Below are positions 1 through 12,026 of a stretch of DNA of 64,000 nt, in pieces; positions within the stretch are counted from its first letter, which is position 1, and each line of letters opens with the position of its first letter. Below the pieces are notes generated by a model that saw only the letters and a program-made list of their open reading frames with translations, had not been told where the DNA came from and did no database searches. The stretch spans positions 1,116,001 to 1,180,000 of the forward strand of contig BCKC01000006.1 of assembly GCA_001600455.1 (NCBI GenBank), in the 5' to 3' direction. This DNA is from Endocalyx cinctus. Taxonomy: Eukaryota; Ascomycota; Sordariomycetes; Amphisphaeriales; Apiosporaceae. A program made the translations under genes and the position numbers.

Positions 1-3000
1 ATAACTCGTCTAAGCAGACGTACCCCATTCTACTGCGCTGTGCAGGTGTTGGATCTATCGTACGTCCGCGGCGAGACTTGTAAAGACTTGTTAGGCCGGC
101 CATGTCTCCATCGTTACTACCATATATAAGCGATGCCTCGGCGGGCGCTGGTGCGTGTATAATAGACATCTTGAAAAGGTTTTCCGCAAACACTTTGCGT
201 GTGGCCTCCCTAATGACTTCTGATCCTAGAGCTGGTATAACGAGCTCTCGCATCTTCATGAATGACGAAATATCAAAATCTTCGTCCTGTAAAAGATTGA
301 TGTTGTCTGGTGCCGCATCACAATCGGCATCTATGATTCCGTTAATGATGGCAATTATTGTATCCCAAATATCTTGAAGCATCAATCTGGGAATGTCAAG
401 AGTAGTGAGATGTTGTAATGATGATCCGAGAATAACGAGAGCGGTTGAGGTTGCTTGCCTCCATGCTTGCTCTGATTTTGTGACTATAGGAAACCGATAT
501 TTGAGTACGATTGGCCGCGAGAGGGCGGCGAGTGCGATGAGAAATGCCCCGTCGGCGTATATATCCGTTTCAGTTGCGTGAGCGACCACCAAGGATTGTA
601 AAATAGCCATACTCGCTTTAGACATAGCGACATATGTGCGGTTCGACACGCCTGGGGGTTTGGGCATTGTGTCGCCTACATCACAGAATGCTAGGGAAAC
701 AAATTCAGCTGTCTGCGTTATAAGAGCAGATGGGGCACCCGTTATGTCCGTTCGAAGCATTTTCAACACATCTAAGACTTGGCCTTGTAAAGGTGTAAGG
801 TGATCAGTATCCATGACGAAGGCTCCAGGTGTTGCTGCTTGCATGACTTCCCTTAGCAGCGTTAGCATGCAGCGAATGCGTTCCACTGTCAATTCCGCCT
901 GGATAAGACGATACACATCACGGAGGGCGGCAACATATGCTAACAAGCAGGTCTGGTTATCAGTATTCTTCCCTCTATTGGTATCTCTGGTCACCGGGAT
1001 ACCACGCGCCCACAGATCCCATGCGAGGTCAATAGTCGTCTTATTAAAATTTTGTTTTCCGCCATCTTGACTGTGTGATAGAATTTGTGTCAGAGCTTTG
1101 TAGGTTGCTGTATTGATTTCGAGGACCCCAAAGTCCAGGAAAGTTGCGAAGTGACCTAGAAGCTGCTGCCAGTACAGGTTAAAGGTTGGATGGAGGGTTA
1201 GGACATCGAGATAGTTCGCAAGCAGGCCAGATATCCCATTTAACACGACCACGGCAGTGTCGTGCCAGTCAGACCGGTGCTTCTCGTTGATATCCGGCTG
1301 ATTGGCTGCTTCAAGTTCTTCCTCGATAGACAGCAATAGTCGAAATATGACAGACTTTATGCAGACCGACCAGGCCTCGGGATTTAATCTATCGCCGTAT
1401 GCATCAAATATTCGTAACAACGTTTGTATCGAACCTAATATCGTCAGTAAGAAAAGCAGAAAGTTCGCATATAACTCACTATTTCTGAGGTCCAGACGTT
1501 CATTCGTAGTAACAGTTGTTAGCCTAAGCAAGAGCAGCATCCACAAAGCAGCATCGGAGGATTCATCTTCGGTAGATGACGCCTTTTGAATAAGAGACGC
1601 GTCATCCAAATCGCCTAGTAGATTGTCTGTTATCAACAACGACTTATTCTTGCCAGATAGGAAATCAGAAAGATCCCAAAAAAAGGTAACAGTCTGAAAT
1701 GATATACATATTAGCGACGTCACAAAAAGAGCTCTAATTGTATCCTTACTGTTAGGGCAATGTTCAGATCATCATCTTGGGAACAGAATTTATACAGGGT
1801 ATCAACCAGCATGAGAAAGCATGATTTTGGTAGTGACGTGAGAAAGTCAGAACAAATTAGCTGCAAAGAGTTGAAGGCAGATCTGATGAGTTTCGAAGAT
1901 CGAGTTGTGAGGACAGTCGGTTTGGTGTTATTCGATGAAGATATATCGGGGGTAAATCGTCGCGGGATAAAAATGCTGCCGATCACTTCAAAGGTTAATT
2001 CCCAACCATTAAGAAGAGTGTCGCCACAATCCTCAAGAAGCCTTTTGAGTCCTTCTAACATAATCCTATGAATCTCAATGTCGGTGGCATAATTAGCAAC
2101 AGAAGCCGCACGATTATCCATCTGGAGAGGCAAGAGAGAGTCTCGAAGAGTTTCCAGCAAGCGAAGCTGAACTTTGCCTCGCTCTTCGTCATTGAGATTT
2201 GAAACAGCTTTAGCAGATTCCAGAATGATTTTCACTTGTATATCTGAAGCGCGACTCCGAACAGCTGCCGGCATAGACATTGAGCTTAACGATCCTATCA
2301 GCTCGGACGTGATTCGCGTCCAACCGGATATGTTGGGGGGGTATATGAGTAATCTATCCATGTTGATGGACGCAAGATCACCAATTTTGGCTAAAGCGAA
2401 TTGATCCCCTTGATAGGGTCCCGAAGTGACGATTGAAGATACGCTATGTAGTCTCTTATGTTGCGTGGTTGGCGTCCGTAGGCCTGACGATGGCGGCAAT
2501 GGCGAATGTGGTCGACTAGGTGTATCGGCGGCCGGCTCTACATGGCTCTCCAAAAGGTTGCAAACAGCGTTCACAACTTCTACGAAGGCATTATTGGGGA
2601 AGTCTACAGTGCTGTCAAAAAGTCTGGCTGCAGCTGTCTCAACGGATCGTGTCTCATGACTGAAATTTGCCAACAGAGAGCTCGCTTCGCTTTCCGCTTT
2701 AGGGTCGGTGCCTCTGTTTGCTGTTGGAGTCCTACCCGGGGCTTTTCCCGTCGAAAAGAGAATAAAGTCGGCCTGTTGCAAAGTCTCCAATATAATTGTC
2801 CATGAGGAACTAAGGGTAGGACCAAGCGCTATTCCTAGGTTTAGAAGGGCACGCAAGCAAAGTAAGTTACGCGTATTTAACGTATGAGGAATTGTACTCG
2901 AATCCATTGATGCCTGCCTCTGTCTCTCACCAGCAGCCCCAACCGGCGTCACTAAGTTTTCCACGCTCAAAAGGCCCCTGGCGTTCCCTAATATGCTGTT

Positions 3001-5166
3001 CGGCGTTTCTGAAACCGGTGTAGAAGATGCCACTTTTGAGGAGCCAGCATTCATACAAGCAGTAAATACGTTAGGCGGAACCGCTGATTTCCCTAGTGTT
3101 GTCAGAAAAGCGTCCCTGGGTGTTGTTAGCTGAAGCAGTCCGGCCACATGAGCGAACTTCTGAAAGGCTCGTACAAGGCCATGGTAGTTCTCCGAGTCAA
3201 GCGCAGCATAGAGAAACGTGGAGCAGGTTGCTAGAATAGCTGGCCAGCACTGATCAATGATATCGGCACATATTTTTACCTCCGAGTACAATGGATGGTC
3301 TTTCAAAGCAAGAGGATTAACCGGTACGGGATTCTTCTTGAAAGACCCGGACCGTTCCAAGGATATAGCAATAGAAGTGCGGTCAATGACGGTTTTCGGA
3401 TAGTCCGCACCGCTTCTCTCTCCTAAAGCCGGTGATTCCCGTCCTGGGTCGGACTGTTTCGGGTTTCTCTTGCGTCGACCATCGCCTGGAACTGTCAAAG
3501 GTAGAACAAATTTGGCTAGCCCCTCCGATAGAGACGTGATGCAAGATAGAGTGAGTGCATATATATATGATTCTGGGATCGCTGGCGGCTCTGCTTTATC
3601 CAGCTGATCAATGCACGCCACTCTGGTCATGCTCCACTGGGAGCTAATACCCGTACTATGGGCCTCGTTGACGGTTCCACCGATAATGCCAGTAACGCCG
3701 CTGGATTCAAGCACGGCTTGATCCGAGGCGGATCCCATGCTCGCAACAGGTATTGTTGACTGGTGACCGAGACCAATGACTGCTGGTTTCTCTGTGCTGA
3801 CCCGTACGAAAGTCGAGGTTAATGTTTTGAGAACATCCTTCTCTCCGTCTTTTGCATCGTATAGGACGAAAATGCGTCTCAGAAGGCTTGGCTCGGCAAA
3901 AATGCCACGAAAAACCTCCATACATAAGGCCCTCTTCCATATAGCAGCATCTTGGTCTAATAACTGGGTAAGCGCATCTAGAGCGTTCCCACCTTCAGAC
4001 GTTAAAATATTTAGGTGCTTTCTTAAGAGTGTATATAGTATGCGAGTAAGTCGGACGGCCGTAGCAAAGTTCAGCTTTCCAGAAAGTGACCGAACGATGA
4101 AGGGAATGACCCGTGTGCGGAGAATATGGGCTTGTTCCGGATGATTTGAGAAAATTGTAGCATGCTGGCTCAAAACCGATTCTATCAGCTCAAGGCCAAA
4201 CGTCTGTGGTAACCCAGTGAAACGGAGATATTCTGGTCTCTCGTTCTCGGTCATGAGACAGATATCTTTAAACACACGATACGCATCCATAGCGGCCGCA
4301 CGAAGATCAACATTCTTATCATGGCTAGCAGGTGCATCGCCAACAAAATTGGAGTCGGATGCGGACTCTGTGATAAGGTGTTAACGGGGTAATTCATGTG
4401 ATTACAGGAACAAGTTACGTTACACTTACTGTCCTCTGTTGTTACCTTTTCAAAAACAGTCATAACAAGCTGTTGGAGGGTAGCGGCTGACGTATTGTTG
4501 ACGACGCCATTCTTGCTGGTCTGCAGAATGAAGCAGATATTCAACGCGGTGACAAGCAAATCACCCTTTATGTCCACGGCGTAATTCTGTAAAAGAGTAG
4601 GTAAAGCCGATAGAATTTTCAGCTGGACATCAAGGCCAGCAGATGTAGCTTCATGTAATGCTTCCAGGACAGAGTTAAGTTTAGATCTCGGTAAGGCGCT
4701 AACAAGAATCAGACGTGACAAGCAGACAACAGCTATGCTTGTGAACTTGGTATTCTTGGCACCGCAAGCAATGACGAATGGGTTGACAAAATTGACCTTC
4801 TGAGCGAGTTCTACAGTGCATTATTAGCATGAAAAGACCCAAGAGTGAGTAGAACTAGATACACGGCGTTTACCGGGCTATCTATACATCAAAACCTGCC
4901 AACTAGCAAGGCCACCGGAAAATATGATGTATTTGAACTTTGGAGTTAGGTGACATACCAGCAGCTAGTTGGCTCTCATTAGCGGCCCTGATATTCCTCA
5001 GCTCTTCAAGGGACTTTTCAGCCGACTATATAAACTCAATTAATATATATAACCACTCCAGGCTCTCAAAGTTGTTGGTATTGCGTACTTGTCTGAGATC
5101 ATTATGCTTGCGTTTACTCTCTTGGATGAGATTTGTGAGCTCGGTGGAGAGAAGCTGAGTGGTCAT
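1..5166 (-). CDS. MON2: MON2/SEC7-like endosomal trafficking scaffold, 3' end cut by window edge
   Basis: Five exons can be joined in frame: 5166-5089, 5025-4959, 4810-4430, 4367-1750 and 1693 to beyond base 1, giving about 1,612 residues so far; fungal Mon2 proteins are usually near 1,650, so only a short C-terminus is missing. The N-terminus (MTTQLLSTELTNLIQESKRK) and the helical DCB-type stretch containing LSALPTLLQNYAVD are typical of the Mon2 family. The C-terminal RSRMGYVCLDEL is also family-like. Mon2 is a large peripheral membrane protein related to the big Sec7 Arf-GEFs but lacking the catalytic Sec7 domain; with Dop1 and Arl1 it acts at the late Golgi and endosomes. A low-complexity Ser/Pro-rich loop around residues 650-700 is normal for fungal members. 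It is divergent from the MMS2-type gene across an 800-bp intergenic region. The family call is from recognition of motifs. Confidence 0.88.
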
Positions 5167-5981
5167 TTTGGCCTGCCAAAGTCAACAGACTCCATCGGAA
5201 ATACAGGAGTCCTAAATTAAACTGAAATGTTGAAAGACAAAGGAAGCGGTCACAGGAAATGGCACACACAAGGGTAACTGATTAAAGTTCCTAAATCAAT
5301 AAAGCTGGAGGTGAAAGAGAGCTCTTTGCCATATTCGTCACCGTGTCCACTGAAATAATGATGACTAACACGCTAATACGTTTGAAGGGTGGGAAAAAAA
5401 TATTACAGAGCTACAGTGCACCTAGGCTCTAGTATTAGTACCGCCAGGGTATGTACCTAGGTACCTAGCAGCTAACAATGGATATACCCTTGGACACTAG
5501 GTACTGAAATCATGTACCGATATTCACGTTAATTCAAAAATAAATTTGGTAAAAATATTAATTATAAATGTTAAAAATTTTTCGTATCTATTAAATTCAA
5601 ACGTGTGAAACAGAAAGTTTGGACGTATTTCTTCTATGTATTACCTAGTAAAAAATACCTATGCCAATGAGTAATATTACTGAATATCGTACCTACCTTA
5701 GGTACCTAGGCAGTTAGGTTCTCCGTATATGTAGTTGTATGGAAGTCCAAAACAGACTGGGCTGTAAGTGGGGTGTATGTAGCATGAGTACCCCACCATA
5801 AATTATTATTAGGTCATTCTTCTAATAACTTATTATTTGTATCACCATTCTAGATGTTCAAATCATTCTCTCTAAAGGATCAACGTCTGGTGTGTCATAA
5901 TTCTCAACTACATTTCACGTCCTTCGGTACATCAACATAACCTATTTTTAAGCCACGACACATTTTCTCATCTACGCAGAC
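5167..5981. promoter_or_regulatory. Divergent intergenic region between MON2 and MMS2 genes
   Basis: This 815-bp gap must carry the promoters of the two divergent genes. It has a 5400-5760 core that is AT-rich and contains repeated palindromic words of the TACCTAGGTACC type (near 5455-5470 and 5695-5712). I see no coding potential. Confidence 0.5.
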
Positions 5982-6624
5982 ATGAGCGCAAAGGTTCCGC
6001 GTAATTTTCGCCTTTTGGAGGAATTAGAAAAAGGCGAGAAGGGCTTGGGAGCCGGTAAGTCAAAGCAGTTGCGCTTGTCGATATAAATCCATATCTAATA
6101 TGACTATTATTTACTAAATAACTTCTCTTGGTAGAGGCCTGCTCCTATGGCTTGGATAACCCAGAAGACCTTCTAATGTCTGATTGGAACGGTACTATTC
6201 TTGGTCCTCCCCACGTGAGTCTCCATTTCTTCCCCTTCTCCTCGGCCTTGAACATCCAGTTGAAAGTTGGAGTCTGACCTTTTCTTTTATAGAGTGTCCA
6301 TGAGAATCGAATCTACTCGGTAAAGATGCACTGCGGCGAAAACTACCCCGATGCGCCTCCTACCATCCGTTTCGTGAGCCAGATAAACCTACCTTGTGTC
6401 AACGCACAGGGAATGGTAGACGCGGCCCAACTTCCATGCTTAGCCAAGTGGAAGCGCGAAAATACTATGGAAACCATCTTGATTGAACTCCGAAGGTACA
6501 ACAGATATGAACACCTCGCAGTAAGCTCGGCACATTGAACTAACTATTACTTAGGTACATGGCGTCAAGCCAATGTAAAAAGTTACCTCAGCCTGCCGAA
6601 GGTGCCGTCTATCCCGGTAACTAA
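5982..6624 (+). CDS. mms2: Ubiquitin-conjugating enzyme variant (UEV), MMS2 type
   Basis: Exons 5982-6054, 6135-6214, 6293-6495 and 6555-6624 join in frame to 141 residues, the normal size for Mms2/UEV1. Readable family blocks are PRNFRLLEELEKGEKG at the N-terminus, SYGLDNPEDLLMSDWNGTILGPP, YSVKMHCGENYPDAPPTIRF, and a C-terminal RRYMASSQCKKLPQPAEG. UEVs keep the E2 fold but lack the catalytic cysteine; with Ubc13 they build Lys63-linked ubiquitin chains on PCNA in error-free post-replication repair. The third intron (6496-6554) splits an Arg codon; reading through it gives a false stop at 6538. The downstream stop TAA is at 6622. High confidence in family; subtype from the LPQP tail. Confidence 0.93.
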
Positions 6625-6896
6625 TAGTTTCATGCTCGTCAGTTACAGCCAAGGCATGGGTTATCCCGGTGGTTGTTGGTTTTGATCACGGAGTTCATGG
6701 ATGGGAATAGTCAGAGTGGATGCACAAGCTGGTAGCCAACCCCACCGCTCCAGTGCCGCTTACATAGTTGACATTATGAGACATGATCAGGCTTACGGTA
6801 TGGCACGTTATGAATTATATTAGGAGAAATAGATGGAGAAAAAAAGGCGAATAAAGCTTAATCTTCCACGAGTACTAACTCGGCTTCCTAGAATCC

Positions 6897-6923
6897 AAAA
6901 AAAAAAAAAAAAAAAAAAAAAAA
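6897..6923. repeat. Poly(A) tract, 27 bases
   Basis: Uninterrupted run of A directly readable in the sequence; a likely slippage site. Confidence 0.95.
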
Positions 6924-7161
6924 TGAACAGATAATTCCCCTGACCTTGACTCTTGAGTCCAAGGCTTTAGACTGTATGTGATCCATGATTCATATACATG
7001 AAATATAGACGAATTATCTCATTATTGTCAAGGCTAGTGTATGCAAGCATTGTCTTCTTCTAATCGATCTGTCTAGTATCTACAGATCCATCCATGGATC
7101 CTGACCATCCCAATTAAATACACGTGACTCCGTGTCAATCTCCCGTTTCCAAGGTTACCTA

Positions 7162-7187
7162 CCAGCCAGCCAGCCAGCCAGCCAGCC
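7162..7187. repeat. (CCAG)n microsatellite
   Basis: Six tandem CCAG/GCCA units. The reverse-complement motif (GGCT)n occurs at 14386-14403. Confidence 0.9.
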
Positions 7188-7356
7188 CAGCTTTAGGTAC
7201 TTGGTAGGTACTTAGTATTACTATCCCAGATAAATTTGTGGTAAAGTGGGTCTTCAGCCTCTCTTATCTTATCATTCTACATTTATTCAACCTAGTGACT
7301 CCTATGATCTTCCAAAATGTTCTCAACCCAGCTTGAGCAGGCTCTTCTTGATCCCC

Positions 7357-8563
7357 ATGAATATCTTCAAAATAAAAAAAAAAGGTTGGATACCAGCTCG
7401 AGATTCAAGGCATAGAGAAGCATGTATGTATTTATTTGAGCCTTCAACCACAACTTTCTAAAATTAAGCCTCGGGCAAATAATTCAAATAGTTAATATGA
7501 TTAATTCGTAGGCCTCGCCCTATACCGTGCTCTCCTCAGGGAGACACCACATGTTACCCTCCCTCCTCACCTTGCTACTGCCTGGCCCGGTCGTCGCAAT
7601 CCACTCGCCAGCATAATTCGTCGTGCCTTCGGCCGAAACCGCGGTGATACAAGCCCACGCATTATCTACTCAGCACTGCAAGCTGGGTATCGGATCCTAA
7701 CAATGCTTCGATCTGCGCGCATCTCGAATTCTGGCCCCGAGTACCAGTCAATAGTCTCTTTCCTGCAAGAGCGCCTGGCAGAACGCAAACGCAGCATACA
7801 AGCACGCAGTATTAGAGAACCCTGCCTCAAGCGATCCTTCTCGGCGCCTCGCGAGGGTACCATTCCCTTACTCGTGAAGACAGTGCCGTTAACGTCGAGA
7901 GGGTATTCATCCGAGTATAGCACGCCGTCTCGTCCGCGACCGCTTGCCGAATTGGGTGACAATACCCCGGAAGACCAGACCAAAACCAGAAGAAGAATCC
8001 CGCGCCTTGACATGGCGGGCGATTTCCCGTTCCTACGGTTGACGAAGCCGCAGTCGCCAGTGCTATCACGCGTGCTTTTGGACAAGATTAAGAAACGAGC
8101 GGCGCGCATACAAAAAATACAGGATGTCCACGAGGAAATCTTACCGGGCGTGGTGTATGAGGACGAATGGGAAGATATGATTTCGGAACTCTACCGGCGC
8201 GAGAAGCTGCACATTCGAGTGCCGATCAACAAACGAGACGGTCAAATGGAAACACAACAGGAGGACGAAGAATTACCCTGGTACAGAGACGGTGATTGCG
8301 GACTGTATTATGAGAATACAACCCGGGAATACGTCATCAGGCACCTGTCAACTATCCTCACGCAGGAACGGCTCGATTTACTCGGGAGGGCGCGTGCCAT
8401 GCGCGAGCTTATTGCGAAAGAAACCAAACTCGCAGAAGAAGAAAAAAGACAAAGACTGGTTGCAAAGTCAGAAGCGAGGCTACAGCGAAAACGTGAACGG
8501 CAAAAAATAATAGTTGATGATAAGTCTAACTTTGAGGCTACGTTCAGCAATGCGAGAGCGTAA
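7357..8563 (+). CDS. Complex I LYR-motif family protein
   Basis: A two-exon model, 7357-7423 and 7512-8563, gives 372 residues. The splice (GCAT|GTATGT ... TTCGTAG|GCC) joins HREAC to LALYRALLRE, so the diagnostic LYR tripeptide falls at about residues 26-28, right after the junction. An open frame beginning only at 7703 would miss this motif. LYR proteins are small mitochondrial adaptors that bind acyl-ACP and help assemble respiratory complexes or Fe-S clusters; this fungal type is longer, with a charged C-terminal coiled-coil-like tail (repeated Glu/Lys/Arg near residues 330-355). The downstream helix LASIIRRAFGRNRGDTS fits this fungal family. The exact start is uncertain because a 10-A run sits in exon 1; an indel there would switch to the ATG at 7317. 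Specific partner unknown. Confidence 0.75.
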
Positions 8564-8995
8564 TACTTTATGGGCATTTATATCATTATTGTAGCACTGA
8601 TCTCAAGGCAAGATTCGGCAACAATTAGCTGCGCCCCAATTATATGTCGTTTAGTATTTATTGCCACCACTCATCAGCTACACGCGTCCTGGGATATCAA
8701 AAATCAACTTGTACATAAACATGGACACCAAAAAAATATATGTACGGTTTCTTGGATAGCCATGGTAGATCATAAACATAGATCATAGCCCCTCAAAATA
8801 TGCACCTCATTGTGAAGGTTTATTCCAAAATCGAGACTCACAACCAAAGCCCCAAGCAAAACCCTTCCCCAACACACCCCAATTTTATTTTTTTAATATA
8901 TGCGAGTGCAAAATGGAGTAAAAGGCCCGAATCACCCAATCTTAAGTATTGAATATATACATTGTTGTCGAACTCGTCTCGTGGTATATTCAGAT
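8564..8995. other. Short convergent intergenic region
   Basis: The LYR gene (+) and the bZIP gene (-) converge here; 432 bp should hold both 3' ends. Nothing else is visible. Confidence 0.5.
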
Positions 8996-11215
8996 TCACT
9001 CCTGTATAACTGCTTCCCAAAACGCTGTGACAACATCATTTGGGCGAAAAGCGGGTGCGCGACCCATGCAAGTAACTCGATTTATCAGTCCTAAACCACA
9101 TTTCAGTTCGTGTGATCACGTTTCCCAGAATGACAGTAAGAATAATAACAAGTATAAAACCATGCTTACCCGCTATGAATAGAGCAACATCTAACACCAC
9201 CGCTTTCAATGCAGTCTGCGGCGGTGGGGAGAATGAGCTCGCTGACGAGACGAGGGTGGTGAACCCCGGCGTATTCATCGCGTCATTGAATATATTTGGC
9301 ATCGTGGCCGAAGGAAATATCGACGGGAAAGATAAATCAGTGGGCGGTGGAATTGACATGCTATTGCTGATGTCACCGCCAACGGTGGGCTGGGATAAAG
9401 GAAATACGTGGGCAGCGGGATCATGCGGAAGCGGATGAATATTATGTGGAAGAATAGAAGAAGGGCCTAGATCGAAGGTCGACGTGGAGGTGGTGGTGGT
9501 GGTGGTAGCAGCAGCAACATCGGTCTCTTGCGGTCCAGAAACCCTCGAGTGAGGGCGAGGATCAAGCTGCCGTATCAAATCGCTTGGTCGAACCTCAACT
9601 ATGTAGTGATCCGTAGTCGTGGGAATGACGATGCCGTTTTGGGCAAGGTAGGCCTCAACCTCGTACGGGTCGAAAAATGTACCCTGCCAGCCATCCATGT
9701 TAACGAATTGTGAAATACCAAGAAGGCTGTCACGAACTCGCGACGTGCGCTCGTCGAAGGGGCCGAGTCCGAACCCATTGGCCATGTACGGCGGCTGGTC
9801 TGGGTACTCCTTGTTAGCGTTGGCGTCTTCTCCTGTGAAATGTGTGCCCATGCCGCCGAGGTTGTGAAAGGGTGCTGCCCAGTGATTCAGAGGTTCCTTG
9901 CTCAGATGCGACAGGCAGTCGAGCGTGCGGGTCCGAATCTGCTCTACCGTCTCGAATAGTCGTACAAACCCAAACACTCTATGCATTTGCACCGGCGATG
10001 GATGCGGATTACACAATAGCGCGGCGGCCTTCTCGAGCGTCATACGGTGTAACTTGCGGCCGAACGTCCACTCGTTGTATGCCACGGATCTTGGTGCTGG
10101 AATGGATTCCCAGGGTGACTGCAACCATCGCTGCGGCAGCGGATCGATGAAGGTCTGGTCTAAATACGAGCCCCGGGCCGCAAAACTCGCATTCTCAGAT
10201 GTCGCTGAGGCAATTATCTCGTATCCCGCCGGGTCCTCTTCTATGGTATTTAGATTCAAGCCAGGCTCAGGCTCAAGCTGGGGGGTTGCGACGGTAGGCT
10301 CGTGAGTGACGACGAGCCCCCACACTTGTTGCGGCGTATCGTCGGGCTTCGGTGGTGATCGGGTCCGCTCTCGTACTCGAGCCACGTCGCCAACATCGTT
10401 AGACTTTTGAGAGGACTGTATTGCACTCACATCGCCGTCGAAGCTTTCTGGGCTATTGTCCCCGCTGCTCGAAGGAGCGGCATCCTTTATCCGTTCATCG
10501 AGTAGAGCTTGGAACTGCTGCAACTGCTGACGAAACTCGGGAGCCTGTGCCAGAATACCGTTTCGATTCGCAAAGTCAAAGAGATTACTATAAGCCTTCC
10601 GGATTTCCTTGTTCCCTTTCTCCAGAGAATCGACTTTTGCCTCGAGATCGGTAATAGCCGTCTCTTTACGGTTACGGTATGCTCGCTGAGCGAGTCGTAT
10701 CTGCGTCCTCCGGCGCTAAATTTCATGTCAACTTCATCTCTTATTACTACAGACTTTGTTCTTCTTCTGCTTCCTCTTCCTCTTCCTCCTCTCTGCTTAT
10801 ACAATAGGTGGAGTGGGATGGGAGGGGAGGCAATAATGAGTTAGGCGTCAACCAATCATAAGCAAAAATGTGGCTAACATTCAAAGCTATGGCCAACATG
10901 GTTAAGATAACGCATGAAATCTTTACATGAAAATACTGGTGATGATAACGATACGTAGGAAACACAAACCTCGGAGGGCGACTGATCGGTCAGCTCTAGT
11001 CTTGGACGCCCTCTCGTCCTCTTCACATCCGCCTCGCACTCATCCTGGTCAGCGTCCGAGGCCTTCCTAGTCCGCTTCTTGGCAGTTGAAGTGTCAGGAG
11101 ATGAAGGTCGAGATTTCTTGCTCTTTTGCATATTTTTCTTGGCCGGTATCATAAATCTGCCATCTATGAATTTCTCGGCGCCGAGGACCGCTAGATGGTG
11201 ATCCAGATACCTCAT
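8996..11215 (-). CDS. bZIP transcription factor
   Basis: Exons 11215-10970, 10715-9170 and 9090-8996 join in frame to 628 residues. The basic region RRRTQIRLAQRAYRNRKE begins exactly at the first splice junction (residue 83) and is followed by a leucine-zipper-like heptad helix (LEAKVDSLEKGNKEIRKAYSNL). The N-terminus is Lys/Arg-rich (KKSRPSSP, KKRTRKASD) and could be a nuclear localisation signal. The middle is long and partly low-complexity, including a Thr/Ser run around 9490-9515. The last 79-bp intron leads to a 31-codon exon ending VVTAFWEAVIQE; without it the frame runs on to a false end at 9036. It is expected to bind DNA as a dimer in the nucleus. I do not recognise a named orthologue. 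The 254-bp first intron is long for this window. Confidence 0.82.
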
Positions 11216-12026
11216 TTAAAGACTATGGCTCCGTGGTGATCTTGAGCGCTGGTAGCTAATAACTGGTGGCTGGTGAGGGGATCTGCTTAAGGCTTCAACC
11301 ATCACAATTAAAATTATTATTGTTGAAATTATATGTTTGAGTAGAATCTCAATGATATTTGAGTTCGAAATCATACAGAGCCAGCTCTATATGAAGATTG
11401 ACGAGAGTTAGAACTGGGACAAATGGATTGTAAATGTCGGTCGGTGTCTTGTATTATTCAGCTCAGCACCCTTACCCAAAAGCCGAGCCTTACTAAGCTA
11501 TTCCCGTTAGTAGGTATACGGATATACACAATGACTTAAAGAGTCCAATGGCCATGGCCCACATAATACTTTGGGATGGGCTATCCACCCAGTCGTTCGG
11601 CCGCCCTACCGTGCTGACGTGCAGACACTGTTAATCTCGGGATTTGGTAACCGAGACATCTTTATGTTTTTATCAATCTCTATTTTCCCTTCAGTGATAT
11701 CTGGATGTATACATATATGCGTTCGGCATAGGGCATGAAGGCGTAACGCGCTAGACTAGCTAATCCAGATGATAACGTCGGAGAAATTCAGTTATCTCAA
11801 CATACTGTGCATGTGTGTATATGGATATATATATATATATATACATTTTTTGTCCCCTTGGGATTTAAAGATAAATACAAATATGATACGATTAATTGTA
11901 TCTAATAAAACCGGAAAATATAAAACATAAGTAATGCATACCGAATGAAAGACAAAAGAAAAAGAAAATTGGGGGTATTTCTGAGATAAAGCCAACCCCT
12001 CTTCCAACGCCACAGTTTTATCTATC
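11216..12026. other. Intergenic region upstream of bZIP gene
   Basis: About 810 bp, promoter side of the bZIP gene and 3' side of the ALDH gene. It holds a (TA)n patch at about 11826-11844. Open frames here look random. Confidence 0.5.

Larger units (their letters stand above)
6625..7356. other. Intergenic region with homopolymer and tetranucleotide repeats
   Basis: No gene is visible. It contains a 27-base A tract (6897-6923) and a (CCAG)n microsatellite (about 7162-7187), followed by a TAGGTACTTGGTAGGTACTTAG patch. The right end should hold the promoter of the LYR-protein gene. Confidence 0.6.
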
